Source: Stratiolaelaps scimitus (lineage: Eukaryota; Arthropoda; Arachnida; Mesostigmata; Laelapidae). From it: a stretch of DNA of 64,000 bases. The DNA lies in the NCBI GenBank assembly GCA_019614645.1, contig JABWDB010000002.1, forward strand, positions 25,657,501 through 25,721,500. Reading direction: 5' to 3'. The notes beneath the pieces were generated by a model. It worked only from the letters and a program-made list of their open reading frames with translations, ran no database searches and had not been told where the DNA came from. Numbering within the stretch: the stretch's first letter is position 1; each line of letters opens with the position of its first letter. Of this stretch, positions 1 to 61,369 are shown one piece after another. The translations under genes were made by a program, and so were the position numbers.

Positions 1-3000
1 CTGAGTTGGACCAGGGTCGCTCAAATCGGAACGTCCACGTTTATCTCTAGAGTGAAATGGAATAGCTTTTTTGCCGGGCGGCGCTCCGATGAAATAGGTC
101 ATATTTGTATTGCTGCTTTGGCATTAAGGAAACAAAACGCAAAAACGCCACAATAATGTAAATCCAAGTAACACATTTGTTGCCAAATGTGCTACAATAA
201 TATTCAGCAATCCACACAGTGCTATACAAGCGAAACGAACAGAATTGTGGTAGTAGTGACTGTAGTCACCGCGTTATTCTTTCGATTATATAATACATGT
301 CTGGCTCTATCGACGCCACAAGCAACAGCCATCATTTTATGTTTATTTTTACAGTTTTAACGGACGTATAATTAATGCATGTATGCTCTTCATGGTGATG
401 TATCTCTAGCAAATGTGTCTGCAGTTGTTCCCCTAATATCAGCCTGTCCCGTCCATAGAGCCACCGTTAGTCCATTCAAACGCTCGCACTCGGGGGGGAG
501 GAGGGTCTGACTTCGTCGCCATTGAACACATATCACTTTTGCTCAGCCCTCTGTCGTTGCACATATTCGAGGCACGAACTCGACATGTTGATGTTGAATG
601 CTAACATGACCGCCCCCGTTGACAAGCGATAGAAGCAAATCGGAATTGCACTCGACATGTAAGACTGTTGATGTATCACCAGATGCAGCACATTCACACA
701 ATGACATATTATATATTTGATACAGGAGGATCGGTATATACCGATTACGCGTTAAGGAGAGCAAATGCATACTTTTCTTTTTACGTTCGGAAGAATCCGG
801 CAGTCCGATGAGAAACGCTCCACTGCTGACTACTCGATACGCGAGGAGATATGTGTAAGCGGTGAGAATTGTATAGCTAGCGCAGACGGAATACTGGCAT
901 AGACGGGCATTTTCGCAATAGTAGCCCCTGGTAGAACTTGGACGACCACGTGACTTGTGATATTTCAATATAGGTATGACACAGCCTACCCTTATTTCAA
1001 TTCCAATTCAAAGCTACTTTCGAGAAATACCTAGATTGGCTTTCGCTACTAGACAGGGTACGTGGGAGTGTGAGACCCGATTCAGGAATACCTGCAAATA
1101 TTAGAGTTCAAATATAAAACCGAATCTTGAGCACATCTTTGCTATGCGTACTCACAACATCAAATTCCGCTATTGTTTCGCTATTTTGTGGAAATGCTCC
1201 TGTAAGTTTTGTTTCATACAACCTGAGTTATACTCTTCCAGTAATACCTACTGAACAACGAGATGTCGCTCTCTGGGTCGAAAGGTCTGTTATTTTGATT
1301 GTTTTCAAATCCAAGTTGTATTGACATATCTGCCATCGTCGCAGTGACTGGTATTGGTCTCCTCATAATTAGCGGGGTAAATAATCATTATGTTCGATAC
1401 CAGACACTCAACGAAGGTTTGATATAAGAGGGATTAGCAGGCTGTCAAATGCTCGCCACCAATTTGAGAGCCACTGTTGTTGTATTTGTGGTCTGACATT
1501 AATGATTACCTGAGATGGCTTGTTGGTCAGCTCCTATCCAATGTGACTACCAACGGAGACTGTGCTTCCGTAATAAATTGGAAATTCGTACGTGTCCATT
1601 CCGTATACGAACACAGCCCGAATGAAAACATACGCAAGCCAATGATAGCCAGTGTATTAGTAGCTCCCGATTCAAGGCTTGGTTATAATAGGGCTGCCCT
1701 CAGATCCAGCTGTTTCCGGCTTTCAAATTTAAGGCCTCTAAAAGCCGCGTTATCATTTCAGTCGTCGAAAGTCCGTGACCGAAATAATCCAGGAAGCTGT
1801 TCATTCAGCAATGCTAGAATCCAGTGCGTCATTGAGTCAGAGGTCAGTACGCCTTACTACAGTCGGCTGACTACGCTCATAGTAGATTTACGGGCATTTT
1901 ATGAACGATCCTATCATGATAATCGTATGACGTCTATTTTGTAGAACAGAATTCGAATGAATCCGAAAGCGAGGCGGGCGTTTTTCCTAACTCTTAGATC
2001 GTATGCGAAACGACATTCTAACCAATTAGGTATCCTACATTCAGCAGTTGTAGGATGGTAAATAGATGAGTCGCGTGACCGACAACATCGAATGAATACA
2101 TTATCCGTACGAGGTTATGATATCTGTCAGCGTCTTCGTACGGTAAACGCTACATAAAACGCTACACGGTTTAACGTAAAGAGTATATCTTTGTGAAGCT
2201 TTCCATGAACTTCTTAAAAATATTCGTATCATCTTAGGAAGTCTGCTTCCACTTCCTTCGTTCCATTTCTTCCCCTGAATAAGTAAATAATTCCTGTTCT
2301 CAGACATTCGTCACCAACTGTACTCATTTCATTTGTCCAAAAACTTGTACAAACTATAATTTTCACAGTCGAGCTAAACAATTTCGCACATCGCACATTG
2401 TGCCCTGCCAGCCCTCGTTCGCTTGTTTTGCGATAGTCCAGGCGAAGGCAGCTGGCTGCTTCTGCAGCCGTTGTCTGTCAGCGACACGATGAGTTGTTCC
2501 TGTATTATTTTGTCATCTCTCAAAAATATCCTCGCGCCCATTCCGTGACGGCCCTTCCCCAGAACTATCCCTCATACAGCGTAAATATCAGATCTTCTAT
2601 GTCATTCACATGAAGCTCTCAACGAAGGTATTCATTTGGAGCCTATTCTTCACTTGTTCGTTGCCGTTATTCGCCACCGTTGTGCGAACCCCGCCAGGCA
2701 GCAGCAGAACACCTCGCGAGCTGAGTGTTGCTATCCTGTATCCGGCTATTGGACGATCGTCTGAGTCGCTCGTCCACATTACATTGAGTCACATCCTGAA
2801 TATGAAACAAGCGCTTTCGCCGCGTACACATACATATATGCATCCACCTCGATGCATGGATCACCCAAGGTCATTGAAAGGTCGCTTGTTTTTCTATTGG
2901 CGCGCCTTGTTTGAGTGTGATGTATGCCGTAAACGGGTTGTTTGATCCCCCAATATGCCGGCGTTAATATAATTTTCGCAGAAGTAGTAAAATTGCAGGA

Positions 3001-4236
3001 GAGATACAATGCCGCCAGGACAGATGCGACGAGCAACATTTTCCAAGGGCAACAATTGTTTCTTATTTAACTACTATATCGTCTATCAACGACGATAGTC
3101 ATCCTCGACTCAGCCGTACAGCAGGCATCGTACGATGGAGTGTTCTCCCTCGAGTCTAAGTTTCCTCGACAGTTTTACACAGCACTTTCGTGATCCGTCT
3201 AGAAATGGAGCTTACAGCAATCCACAGGCAACGTTTCCCATGCATACATTCAAGCGTCTGTCCCTCGGGAATTGATCCCTTCATTTTTTTCATTTATTAT
3301 CGCGAGAGAGGCAACCAGCATAGAACGATACATTACACTGACTGTGGCACAATCCACAACGGGTTCTTACTTGCTCAGCCAGCGAAGTTCCTCCGAAGGT
3401 AGTTTCTGCATTGTTTCCTATTGGCCCGATATACAAAACTCCGTAGGAAGAGGGACAGAGAGAGAGAGAGAGAGAGAGAGACTCCGTGAGGTCCCTAGTC
3501 CAGCTCCGATGGATGCATTTTTGTCCCGATACTACCGCTGCAAAACAACGCCCTATATGAATTTCAGAAAACCTTGTCCGGGAGAACAACGAGGGACAGG
3601 AGCACATGCAGGCTGCTAAATAATAAGGATATGCTGAAGCCGAGCCCACCCTCATTTTACGGCCGAACTATCGGTGTAAACGGTCTTTACAGATAGAACA
3701 TTTAAATGGTTCGCTTTGTGTGAGTGTGAAAAGAAAAATGAGTAAAAAGAGGAGATGATGGCTACTCTGAGCTTCGACAGAAGATCAAGAATAGAGAGAA
3801 GGAGATTTAGGCAAATATTCATGGTTGAGCGAGGTTTTTCACATTAGGTTTATGGTTTTTGTGGCATGGTCGCAATCAGGTTATGCGAAGTGCTTAAAGC
3901 TCAATACTATGTACTATCTATATAAACTTGTATTTATCTAGGGCGGCGTTCGAGATCGCAGAGTATGTGCGATACGCTTGGGGAAATCCGTAGGGACTTG
4001 CGCCGATCTGAAAGAGATAGCAAACTCGATCCTAAAATTATTCGATCATGGAGCCTAATCTAATAGCTTCATATGCCATGCCACATTGCAGTCAACGAGA
4101 CGCTAATATTCCCAGGAGCAGCGTATGTCATGATGTTCGACGTCGATAATTATTATGTGCGCTTCGTGAAGGTCATCTCTGTGTTCCATAAACTAGCATC
4201 TACGAGTAGTTCAAGTGAAATTCTACCTATTAGAAC
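1..4236. other. Non-genic sequence, no supported feature except an AG microsatellite
   Basis: No exon of the ferlin or of any other recognisable gene was found here. The longest open frame (1477-1944, +, 155 codons, non-ATG start) has no recognisable domain and a length expected by chance in a window this size. An (AG)n microsatellite lies at 3457-3481. The stretch could be intergenic or a 5' intron of the ferlin. Confidence 0.5.
3457..3481. repeat. (AG)n microsatellite
   Basis: About twelve perfect AG units, seen directly. It produces long Ser/Leu or Arg/Glu runs in the overlapping frames, which are therefore not evidence of coding. Confidence 0.95.
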
Positions 4237-4328
4237 AACCGTAGAGTTTGGCTCCAACTTACCGTAGAGTTTGGCCAATAAAACCGTAGAGTTTGGCCAA
4301 CAACAGTAAGACGCGATGTTCGCGTCTT
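4237..4328. repeat. Three imperfect tandem units followed by a hairpin
   Basis: The 15-mer ACCGTAGAGTTTGGC occurs at 4238, 4261 and 4283, giving units of 22-23 bp. Directly after the third unit, 4308-4328 forms an 8-bp perfect stem (AAGACGCG / CGCGTCTT) with a 5-nt loop. No coding potential is associated with it. A minisatellite seed or the end of a mobile element are both possible. Confidence 0.8.
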
Positions 4329-5318
4329 CCTTTATGAATACCCAGTTATTTTCCTGTTCTGATCCGCGATGATATGCGGATCAGGTGCGACCTTCTTCAT
4401 TGAAACATAGCCGTATAGTCGAGTATACGTATGCAGAAGTGGTGTATACCATGTAACGGATTTAATTAAGGAGTGGCTGGGTGGAAGCGCTGTCGCAATA
4501 CTTGTATGCATGTGACATGTATGTATCGAGTACTGGAGTCAGGATAATACTGGTCACATGCAGCACGTACCGCACTTTGAGCATTAGTGAAACAACTACA
4601 AGAACATAATATAACGACGAAATAGTAGTACTAAACATACTTCTAAAATATGTATTTGAAGGTTTCACTTGAAATTTCTATCATTTTATTTGACTGGGTT
4701 GGAAAGGTCCAAGTTTTACTATTGGAAATATCAAATACAGGCTCCAAGCAAAAGTCCGCCGAACGGACGTCACCTCGAACAAAGGTTTCAATCCTATATA
4801 AGGGCTAACAAATACTTGCCGTGACAGAGAAACGCCTGCCATAATAGATGGGTACTATTATAGGAGCTGTTCGGCGGTAACAAATCCCTTTTACTGGGGA
4901 GCTCGTGCAGCGATTGGACACGGTAGATCCTGAGTCCCCTGTCATCACGGGCTTCGGAGATAGCCCGCGCACGGTAGAGCTTTCGATCTTGTTGCACTCA
5001 TCCAGTCTACAATCGCCATTATGAAGGTAACATTTCTGATACCCATAGCCCCGAAGGGACAGCAGTACGAGATGCAGAAGCCAACCCTAGAGACGGCAGC
5101 TGATGGTTATGATGCTCACACTCGCCGTACAGCGTTCGGACAATGCACCGATGGTAACGGGTATCCTTCATCATTATCAGCTGGTCATCGCAGATGATTC
5201 CAACCAGTCATAGGTGATGCATCGATCACTCTACGAGAGAGCTATGCATCGGCTGGGCATGAAATCGCGAGCAGACTAATTTCGATGATGAACATTGTAG
5301 TCGATGAACGAACCAAAA
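4329..5318. other. Non-genic sequence, nothing recognised
   Basis: No exon, RNA gene or identifiable transposon was seen. A 67-codon open frame on the - strand at 4794-4997 has no recognisable motif. Confidence 0.4.
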
Positions 5319-5319
5319 T

Positions 5320-5479
5320 GAAGACATGAGATCGGGAGAAACCGACGTATTATTCTTATTATTAGCATGCATAGTAAGGTTTATTGGTTTATTAATTCAG
5401 GAACTACATTTTGTACAATGCTTATTTTTGTAGTAATTCTAATGAAGATAGGTCGGTTTCTCCTAATCTCCATGTCTTC
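5320..5479. repeat. Inverted repeat (27-28 bp arms) enclosing a LINE-like 3' tail
   Basis: The arm 5320-5346 is the reverse complement of 5452-5479 with one gap and two mismatches by eye. The roughly 105-bp spacer contains the 20-mer at 5376-5395 that recurs exactly at 38441-38460, where it abuts a hexanucleotide tail. Read on the - strand, this 20-mer resembles the AATAAA-rich 3' end of a non-LTR retrotransposon. The arrangement suggests a hairpin element, or a flanking sequence duplicated in inverted orientation around the tail. Confidence 0.6.
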
Positions 5480-7440
5480 GTGGCTGTGGATCAAGATAGC
5501 CCAAGGGCTAGATTGGACCCACAGTTCGAAGGGTCGTGTAGTCGGTAATGTCAAAGTGATTAAATTAAAAATCGGTTATAATTACTGCCGAATACAAAAA
5601 GTGGTTTTAATTATTATGGGACCCTCTTTGCCCAATATGATCCTGTGTGTGCAGAGAGAAACCTGAAGAGGGCTGTTAAAGTAAATAAGGTCTTTAATGC
5701 TTTAGTATGATGTTAATAGTAATAGAAAATCACGTCAATAATATCATACCTTTATCTTCTGTCTCATGTGTCCCATGACAATCAGATAACCAGGCTTTAG
5801 CCAAGAGAGGGATTATTCATGGACAGTTACGGCTATTTGCCTGCTGCTTTCGAATCCTATCTTGAGTTCCTAAAACCGGCCAGTTCTGAGTGAAAAGGGA
5901 GGTATTACTAGCTATTTTAACAGATCTAAACGCTAGCCGGGCCCTGTTTTGCTTGCTAATACAACCGTAACATTGGGTTCGTAAACTAACTCGAAGGACG
6001 ACTTCTATTAAGACATCGTTACGCGTTAATACCCATTAAGCCTGATAGTGTTATATTACTTCAAGGGCGCGTGTGTGATGTCAGCGAAGGACTAGATAGT
6101 TGCACAGTGGTCTGATGATAAGTTCTAATAAGTGAACAAATGCAGTACTGATAACCAGTCTGTGGCCTTGAGTCCAGTATGTCCTAGCTATATCCCTGTG
6201 CTATTGATGATTCGTTGTTACTATCCATTGAATTAGGTCAACGTTATTTCCGATAAGGATTTAATAAGATGCTCATTATAAGTATTCCCTATGTGTCTTC
6301 ATGCAAGAACAATGTCTTAAACTATTTTTTCTACTTGTTTATCTTGCCCTTCGTTTCTATAAGATAATCCTTCGATTATCTGTCGGAACCGAATCGATCT
6401 ACATAATCTAACTACCATTTAAGCTCCATTAATGTGTTATGCTTGGCCATTGACATAAACAACGCGAAGTGAGACACAAGTAGTGAGACTCCAGTTTAAC
6501 AGTGCATCGGTTTACTTTATGCTATCATCGATTCTATATGTCGCGCTAGGTTAACGTAACTCTGGTAACCTTGTTCTTCAAGCTCGAGGCTTGACTGCTA
6601 GAATGTGGAGTGCACATCGGGCAACAGCAATCGAAGCCTGTATTGAACTTTATTTTAGCCTATGTCAAGTACAAATTGCATGCTCGAATATTGTTCAGAG
6701 ACGATTTCTATTTTACCGCTGCGGGAGACAAACAGGAATAGCTTCAATCATGAATACAAAGAGTGCAGGCGAACCACCAAATTTATCCGTCACGAGTTTT
6801 ATTCCATTCGAAGTTGTTCGAACTACTTATCCCAATCCAATTGTGTAACTGGAACACTGTGAATAAAGCAGCCGTCACCCTATGCAGAGCAACAGCATCA
6901 GTGTTATATAGGCGACGCAGAAATCCCTCAACAACCAGATTTTTAGACGGTTAAATTGAACAAAAGAACAGCTGCATTTGAATCGATACGCAAACTTTAT
7001 AGGTTATGTATAATATTATAATTATAGGTTATGATACTGTACACATAGAGTCCTCCATCGGCAAATGACAGGATTTCTAATGGGCATACACTTTAACATG
7101 TGGTTACATATGTTGCTACATTGTACAAGCTACATTGTACGCCATTATGTTCCATATATCATAATACGAATAGCTCAGTAAAATACCCAAGAAGCAGCTC
7201 TTTTTCGCTCTGACTGTCAACCTATAGACCTCAGTGTTTGCATGTTATTGAGGTGCTTTGCTAGTACAACACGGTTAATTATTAACTATGAGCGAACATA
7301 TATGCCAAAAATTGGTTTGCGATTGCCGCGTGCTAGGATATGTATCTAATAAAATCTCTTTCGCCGCTTTGGAATGGACGCTCAGAGAGCTATGACGTGC
7401 ATATTATATAAAGATATTTGAACAAGAATTCAGTCATCGT
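5480..7440. other. Non-genic sequence, short tandem duplications only
   Basis: No gene was recognised. Small direct repeats are visible, for example TATAGGTTATG twice near 6999-7037 and GCTACATTGTAC twice near 7115-7140. Open frames at 6591-6954 are short, overlap in all three frames and show no motif. Confidence 0.4.
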
Positions 7441-7556
7441 TTTAGAAGGGCATCCGATGTCATCGTAAATGCAAATGTGCCACGTGGGGATCAAAACCCG
7501 TGCACCCACCTACATGTCCCCTCCGATTGCAAGGTTGCACCACGCCACCGGGGTCG
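7441..7556 (-). repeat. tRNA-derived SINE, copy A
   Basis: Read on the - strand from about 7556, the sequence has a pol III A-box-like element (GGTGGCGTGGTGCA) and, some 50 nt later, a B-box-like element (GGGTTTTGATCCCC), the layout of a tRNA-derived SINE head. It continues into a body beginning CACATTTGCATTTA that matches copy B about 500 bp away. The tRNA arms are not intact, so it is not a functional tRNA gene. Ticks carry tRNA-related SINEs (for example Ruka); membership of that family is untested. Confidence 0.7.
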
Positions 7557-7944
7557 ACTGAAGCTATTTTTTGAAGCAAAACAGCCTAGGAGGTTTTCTC
7601 CAGCGAACATACCTCTACCTCCCGTGAAGAGTAATATGGTGCCTACAATCATTAGTACGAAATCATCCATTCTCAATAAATGCGATATCCAACTCCGGAT
7701 TGGTTTTCAGTTTTGAGCAATATAGCATGGTAGAATTTGTTACTTTCCTCAATTTCTAACGATATCGGAAATGAAGTGAAGCGCGTAATGTAACTACATC
7801 TTAACAGAAAATGTTTATCTTGCAAATGAGCATATCCTTTAAGAGCGTACGTGTACTATTCAATCTACGACGGATACAGTGCGCGGTATTTTTTTTAGGC
7901 TGACTCGGCCTATATTTAATTTCCACGGCATTGCGTTTGCATTG
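7557..7944. other. Spacer between two SINE copies
   Basis: AT-rich, with no coding or RNA feature recognised. Confidence 0.4.
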
Positions 7945-8062
7945 CTTTATAGGACGGACCCCTTTAAATACAAATGGCCAACGGTGGGGGTCGCACCCGT
8001 GCGCCTACGTGTCTGCTCCGGTTGAGAGGCGCAGAGGAATGCACCACGCCACCAGCCCCGAC
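7945..8062 (-). repeat. tRNA-derived SINE, copy B
   Basis: Same orientation and structure as the copy at 7441-7556. On the - strand it shows GGTGGCGTGGTGCA (A box) and GGGTGCGACCCCC (B box), then a body that starts GGCCATTTGTATTTA. It shares the head and the first part of the body with copy A but diverges afterwards, so the two are independent or old insertions of one family rather than a recent tandem duplication. Confidence 0.7.
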
Positions 8063-11000
8063 ATAATATATATACTGGTATAATATCTACTAGGGTATAA
8101 TATATGTACCGGTATGTATTTAACTAAATCAATGGGTTACGGCTGGAGGCTCGAGGTTGTTGGCAGGTTTAAGCCCCAGTTTTATTGTTTCAATAAGTCA
8201 GCCAGTTAGCAACGAAGCTTTGTGTAGCTTTGTACACACACTTTGTAGAATTTCGATACGAAGAGACACCTCTGCCGCCATCTTGATAAACGGGCGGCGA
8301 TAAATATTCGATGTTCCGTCGGAGAGAGGAGATCTTAACATCGAGGCTCTTCGTCAGATCGATAGGGTTAATGAAACGAGACCGATAAACGAAGAGAGCC
8401 ACACCCGAGCAGGACAAACAGTCATCTTATCTTAAGGCGAATAATCGAGGCGAAAGCGACACGTGGCTGCTTTGCGAAACGTCGAGGGCGACACGAACGT
8501 CAAGCACAGAGGGAGACTTCGAGATCGGAGCTAATATTGTATAATATATATATATGCTTCGCTGGCACCAGACGACGGCTTACAATTAAGGTTATATGTA
8601 CAATATTGTTTAATTTCGTTTTCGTATCTGTGTCGCGCAAGTATTCTTCCACCCTGCAGAGTCTGTCTGCACCTTGTCTATGACATGCTCTCTTCAAACG
8701 AAGCAAGATTTTCGGGTTTTCCCTCCTGCAGGAACAATCATGCATAGGATGTCACAATATGTCATCGTCGTATGGCGGGAGCGCAGCAACGATTTCAAGT
8801 AATGCGATTCTGTTTACAATAGCATCTGCTAGAATCTACCGTATGGGCATTCAGCAATATGAAAGGTTCGGAGGGAAAACAAGAGGAGTTGCAACTCTCG
8901 AGTCGCATGCGAGATTGTCTCGCTGCGCTGTGGGTGGAAGCTCATTGTATGGGATATTTCTCCAGAAGAAGCTTTGGTCCTTAGTGGATAAGGTGTATCG
9001 AGCGTAAGGCAAAGCTCACACACGACGTGAACAACCATATCATAGGATTAAGTTAGATCCCTTGATGGCACTGGCCGGGAAGCAAAAGGACTCCCAAGAA
9101 GGAGAACAGTGTTCGGGTATTTGCATACCGCCCATCGTTGTAACGAAATCCTGCGTGCGATGTGTGCTATACTTTGTAGCCTTGCCCGTGCTTCAATGCG
9201 TCCGATCTGCGGAGCAATTTTAGGGCCCCATCCCCTACAGAACGTGCTAAAATAAGTGAAAGAGGTAGTTTGTTAATGAGTCAGTTAATTAGTCGAATGA
9301 TTGGTTTAGCGTTATGGATAGGACCATCGGCGAACTGCAGATGCTCCAATCTATACTTGTCACTTGATTATTTTACCAAAGTTATTTTAACAACGAATTA
9401 TTGTTTACTGCCGACATCGTTGCTATGTATAGCTAATGGCAAATCTACCTCTATGTAGAAAATAGTTCAATTTGATGAAATCGAAAATTACATGTTTTTC
9501 GCAACATGCAATTGACACCTGCAAATATGTCAAATCATGCATTCGTTATTTGTAGTGAGCCAAAACGGAAATCTACTGAACGCCACATGTTCGACGTCAA
9601 CGACATGCGTCATAGATGAAACCTGTTAAGCTACGAAAGGATACACATGTGACAGTGATATGGCTTGAACTTCAGTCACAGCGCTCGCCTAGTCACCTAG
9701 TACAAGGGAATAACTCACTCCTATGTCCATCGAAACCCTACAACGTATCATTTTTTCCACCCTCTCTATACTGAAGTGTATGAGAGGAGTAACGAACGGA
9801 GTAAGAACTATATATATATATATATATACATGGCGCATCCACTGAACCACATACCTTTCATATTTATATCTGGTCTTCGTCGAGTGTAAACATGAGTTCA
9901 ACGAAGAAATTCAGCATGCGTGGCCCGTCATACTATATTAATGTGTTATCGCATTTTCTATTTTTTTATGTAAAGCATAGCGTTTGCAAGAATTGAAAAT
10001 TACAACTAAACCATATTTGAAAATCGCTACTAAATTTAAATTAGGTAACGAACAACCCAACTATAGCGAAAATTGTCTGGGCTGTCTGGTGTGTCTAGAT
10101 CAAGGAAATTAATATTTGTAGTCATACCAGAATTTGGGGAGGGTAAATATTTTCAACTCAAAAAGCTAACCACATGCTGGTTAGATGATATGAGGATTAT
10201 TAATCATATCATGTAAAAGTATTACCTATTTATAAAAAACCTCTTACAAACCTTTACAGGCTCACGTTATTTTCCGCATTTATGCGTTTAGAAGGTGAGG
10301 AGGTTTCACGCTCGACAAATTTTGGCGAATATATTTCTCGAATATTTAACGAACTAAACATATATTATAATATATAATCTGAATGAACTGGCCCAAAGAA
10401 CAAAGCTGATTTTGGCGAATTTTAGTCAAAATATGGTTACCTATTTTGTAAATGAGACGTTTAATATTAACGTCACTAATTAATAAGCCTTGGAAATTAT
10501 TGGATGGTGTGTCTCACGCCAGGCTGGATTGTCATAGCTCAAGCTTAGTGGATGTTTCCTATATAGCATTGAGATATTTAAATGTTTGGTAAACTCAATT
10601 TTGGATGGCCTCCTTTATTTTTTGCGTGAAGTATTCATTGGAAGAACGAACTTCTTTGAAGCAACCTCTTACGAGGCTATTCTTTGTTTTCATTGCTCTT
10701 GAATTATGAGCCACATTTAGAGACCACGGCTATGGATGAATGCGTGTTCCACCGAATTGTCGATTAGTCTGTGAAGTCAAAATCGAAACTTTGTAAATTA
10801 ATTTTACTAGAAAGCGTATTTATTTCAATTATACCTAATATTTGGTGTCTTTGGTGAATATATGCCATACAAACTATTTGTAGAAAAAAGGTAGACACTC
10901 ACCTACACGAACGTACTCGCTTGCTGTGCGAACTACCATGTATTTACAGTATATTATATTGTCGCTGAACTCGCAGAAGGTGTCACAGTGTTACTTCTTG

Positions 11001-12760
11001 CATACAGTAGCAACAGTACATATTTGGTTGTTTCTAGACTCTTCTTAATATGTACGTACTTTTCCTTCACCAAGAGGTGCACGTAGATCAACGCTAGACA
11101 TGTGGAAACCTCCCATCAAGGGTCTGCATCACCCTCGAAAATGTGTCGTCACCATCCTGAGCCTGACGTTAAGACTAAACTGATCCGGAGGCTGAACGAG
11201 AAAACGATATAATGAAGGATGGAGTACACTATTACTATCTATTGCCAAAGTCTAAGGGATTACAATATTATACTCTCGAAGTCAGCTTTGTATCTAGGTT
11301 ACTATGCGCTATGCCTCTGCACATAGATCTCAGACAGTCTCCATAGCTTTATATTAATGTTCACATAGTCTCTAACCTCGTAGGAGAACTATCTCGAATG
11401 CTATTGGTGCACAGTGCGCTTATTTATAAGCATGTTATGAACGCACATCATGCCCAGATAATGCATTCTCTTAACTGTTTACATTATGCTGCTAATTATA
11501 CGTTCCGACAAGACCGATACCTGAGATAGCTCCACACCGGGTTCACTCTGAATAAGGTGTCTTCATCCTGTCGAATCATTTATCTTTGTTACTTGTCCAG
11601 TAAGCGTTGTACCACTTGTTCAGCAGCCGCTGTCGCTCCAGAAAATTCATACGAGTACCTCTCAGACACAAAAATGCCTTTAATACAGTGCACCCGGCCA
11701 AGTTATTCCTTCCATCTCGGTGGCAGCACACAACTTTATGTTTAAACGGAGTATTGTTTTTAACTGCCCAGTTAAAAACGAGAAATTTACAAATGATCCT
11801 AGATTATCTATTCAAAAGATTGATGATGATGTGTTGTGGCTTCAGGACCGCCGGTAATTTCCATTCTCTGTGAGGCTTCGCTCCACAAAGTCTAACCACA
11901 CCTTTGTCAGTTAGTGGTCAGGTGCTTGTTTATTAAACATCATAGTTACCGGAAGCCTCATGTGCCCACGCACATAAAGAATTTCTGAGCGTTAGTTTTA
12001 TATGCCCTGTCCTCTTATCCATAGACGTTGATACTAACCTATGATACTAGCCGACCCTATATATACGACCTTATGTCTGGCAAGTCCCCTGAGATTTCTG
12101 TATTAACTGTAGTCTGCACAACAGTTAATCTCACCATGGCCTTGCCATAAGCGCCCGATATTGTATTATAGAAATACAGAACGGTAGATGATTTGAGGCG
12201 TACGCCATTCATCTTCGTCTAATCCTGACTTAATCGTTCCATTATTGGAATCTAGTAGGCTTGCGGCCCTCACGCGTACAAGAGGCAACGAACGATTCAT
12301 TTATCAAATTACCATACTTTATTTTCAGTAAGTTTTTAGGATGTCCCATTTACTGATCACACATAGCATCAATTAAATTGTCAACAATTCATAACTTTTA
12401 TGATATTCAATTGTCTGGTCACAAAGGCTTGTCTAAATATATGTTTATTTAATTTGTTTATTGGAATAAGCGAACGTGTCGATACGGGGTAATCGCAAAT
12501 TAATCCAACCAATTTTCTACTGCCCCTGTCGATTTGTTTAAGCGAAACTAGTCGTTTCAGCGGTTTCCGTGGAACATTACAAATACATCGTATATTTGGT
12601 CCACGGATCGAGAATTTATTTCATATTATTGCGTGTCCATGGTTGGGGACCGGGTGCCAAACGGAGGCAGTCAAGTGATCGTGCTTTATTAGGGGCGATA
12701 ATTACGTTCCTTGGCAGGTTCTTGTTTCTTACAGCTATTTTGTGTTCATTGCTTTTTCAG
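8063..12760. other. Non-genic sequence upstream of the first recognised ferlin exon
   Basis: It contains a small tandem of TATAATAT-type units near 8065-8115 and a (TA)n run at 9809-9828. The ferlin exon at 12761 needs a preceding exon ending one base into a codon and encoding the first C2A strands. I searched both the long and the short open frames here and could not identify it. Confidence 0.4.
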
Positions 12761-61223
<48,463 letters not shown>

Positions 61224-61369
61224 GTACGCACGAATCACACTGCAAAGGCTACTTTCTTACACACACTAGCTAGATATCTCCAGTGTGTTTAATCCTGCGT
61301 AGTTGATTTATGTCTGCGAATTAATTTAATACAATACAAATACACCTTTATTCACCGAAATGGTATACA

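Noticed and set aside
1477..1944. 155-codon + strand open frame
   Set aside because: Non-ATG start, no motif, no splice context; length expected by chance among thousands of frames in 64 kb.
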